64,000 nucleotides of DNA from Clusia tigrina. Lineage: Eukaryota; Arthropoda; Insecta; Diptera; Clusiidae. Shown in pieces: positions 63,491-64,000 of this stretch (positions are counted from its first letter, which is position 1; every line of letters starts with the position of its first letter). The DNA is taken from positions 434,001 through 498,000 of the forward strand of contig CAKKTE020000347.1 in the NCBI GenBank assembly GCA_920105625.2, in the 5' to 3' direction. Under the pieces are notes generated by a model. It ran no database searches and was not told the origin of the DNA. It saw nothing but the letters and a program-made list of their open reading frames with translations. The position numbers and the translations under genes are program-made.

Positions 63491-64000
63491 TTCAAATGGC
63501 CCTAACTTCTATACGGTACGTCCTACACCTATCAAAGTTGGCAACATACAAATGCTTGTAACTTTTTACTGGAGCGTCATAAAACCTTGAAATTTTGTAA
63601 CAATAAAGTACTCGAGCCTCTTTTCAATTTAAGCTATCGCTCAAAGCTATGCTACCCTTGAGTCCCAAATCAAACACTGATAAAATTTCAAATGGCCATA
63701 ACTTCTATACGGTACGTCCTACAGCTATCAATGTTTGCAACATACAAATGCTTGTAACTTTTTACTGGAGCGTTATAAAACCTTGAAATTTTATAACAAT
63801 AAAGACCTCGAGTCTCTTGTCAATTTAACCTATCGCTCAAAGCTATGCTACCCTTGAGTCCCAAATCAAACACTGCTAAAATTTCAAATGGCCCTAACTT
63901 CTATACGGTACATCCTACACCTATCAAAGTTTGCAACATACAAATACTTGTAACTTTTTACTGGAGCGTCATAAAACCTTGACATTTTGTAACAATAAAG

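Larger units (their letters stand above)
58730..64000 (+). repeat. Right satellite array, same 196-bp family
   Basis: The same monomer resumes after the LINE, in the same orientation and at the same point of the unit where it broke off. It runs out of the window, so the array continues to the right. Local subtypes differ from those on the left: monomers with CGAGCATCTTGCCAATTTTA (near 60871, 62242, 63221), monomers with the shortened AAAGCTAGCTACCC (near 61294 and 62665), and monomers with GTATGTCCTACAGC (near 59993 and 61754). A rare variant with TTCTAACTTTTTACAGG occurs on both sides of the LINE (near 56656 and 59443), so the two arrays are one interrupted domain. I see no gene in it. Confidence 0.97.

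Noticed and set aside
1..64000. CRISPR array or bacterial repeat cassette
   Set aside because: The whole 196-bp unit repeats, with no short repeat separated by unique spacers, and the LINE is eukaryotic.
1..64000. CENP-B box within the monomer
   Set aside because: I looked for the TTCG....A..CGGG pattern and found nothing closer than TTCTATACGGTACG, which lacks the essential core.
1..64000. Telomeric repeats or tRNA/rRNA genes embedded in the array
   Set aside because: No TTAGG/TTAGGG runs and no tRNA- or rRNA-like segments are visible; AT-rich simple repeats occur only in the LINE tail.

Overview
This window is almost entirely one eukaryotic satellite DNA. A monomer of 196 bp, always in the same orientation, repeats head to tail from base 1 to about 56724 and again from about 58730 to 64000. 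Array length divided by 196 gives roughly 315 monomers; I did not count them individually. The monomer is AT-rich (73 G+C in the 196-bp consensus I read) and begins conveniently at an XhoI site (CTCGAG) overlapped by a ScaI site (AGTACT). The array carries no host gene, RNA gene, CRISPR array or bacterial feature.

The only non-satellite DNA is a 2.0-kb insertion, about 56725-58729. It is a 5'-truncated non-LTR retrotransposon (LINE) on the minus strand. Its reverse transcriptase is recognisable (NYRPIS, the motif A aspartate, GVPQGSVLGP, FADD) and resembles Jockey/CR1-type elements of invertebrates. It is dead: one in-frame stop interrupts the N-terminal part, and a frame change separates the palm from the C-terminal end. 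A 3' UTR with a candidate stem-loop follows, then a TAA/TAAA-rich tail that abuts the satellite. The satellite, the AT-rich DNA and the LINE type suggest an animal, probably an arthropod. I cannot name the species.

The satellite is organised in shifting higher-order repeats (HORs). Diagnostic variant monomers recur at fixed distances: 1825 bp (0.6-3.3 kb), 1176 bp = 6 monomers (6.5-8.9 kb), about 4300 and 3130 bp (9.8-20 kb), 2187 bp (19.9-24 kb), 2549 bp (25-28 kb), 2155-2156 bp = 11 monomers (29-39 kb), 2546 bp = 13 monomers (40.4-45.5 kb) and 1960 bp = 10 monomers (50.9-54.9 kb). The 1960-bp pair differs at only four positions over about 1.94 kb and looks like one of the most recent amplifications. 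To the right of the LINE the subtypes differ again, with about 7- and 12-monomer periodicities.

The many short open frames in the array are periodic by-products of the monomer and are not annotated as genes. The layout would suit centromeric or pericentromeric heterochromatin, but nothing in the sequence proves that location. I found no convincing new gene-based system. What merits attention is the satellite itself, its layered amplification history, and the cleanly inserted LINE.
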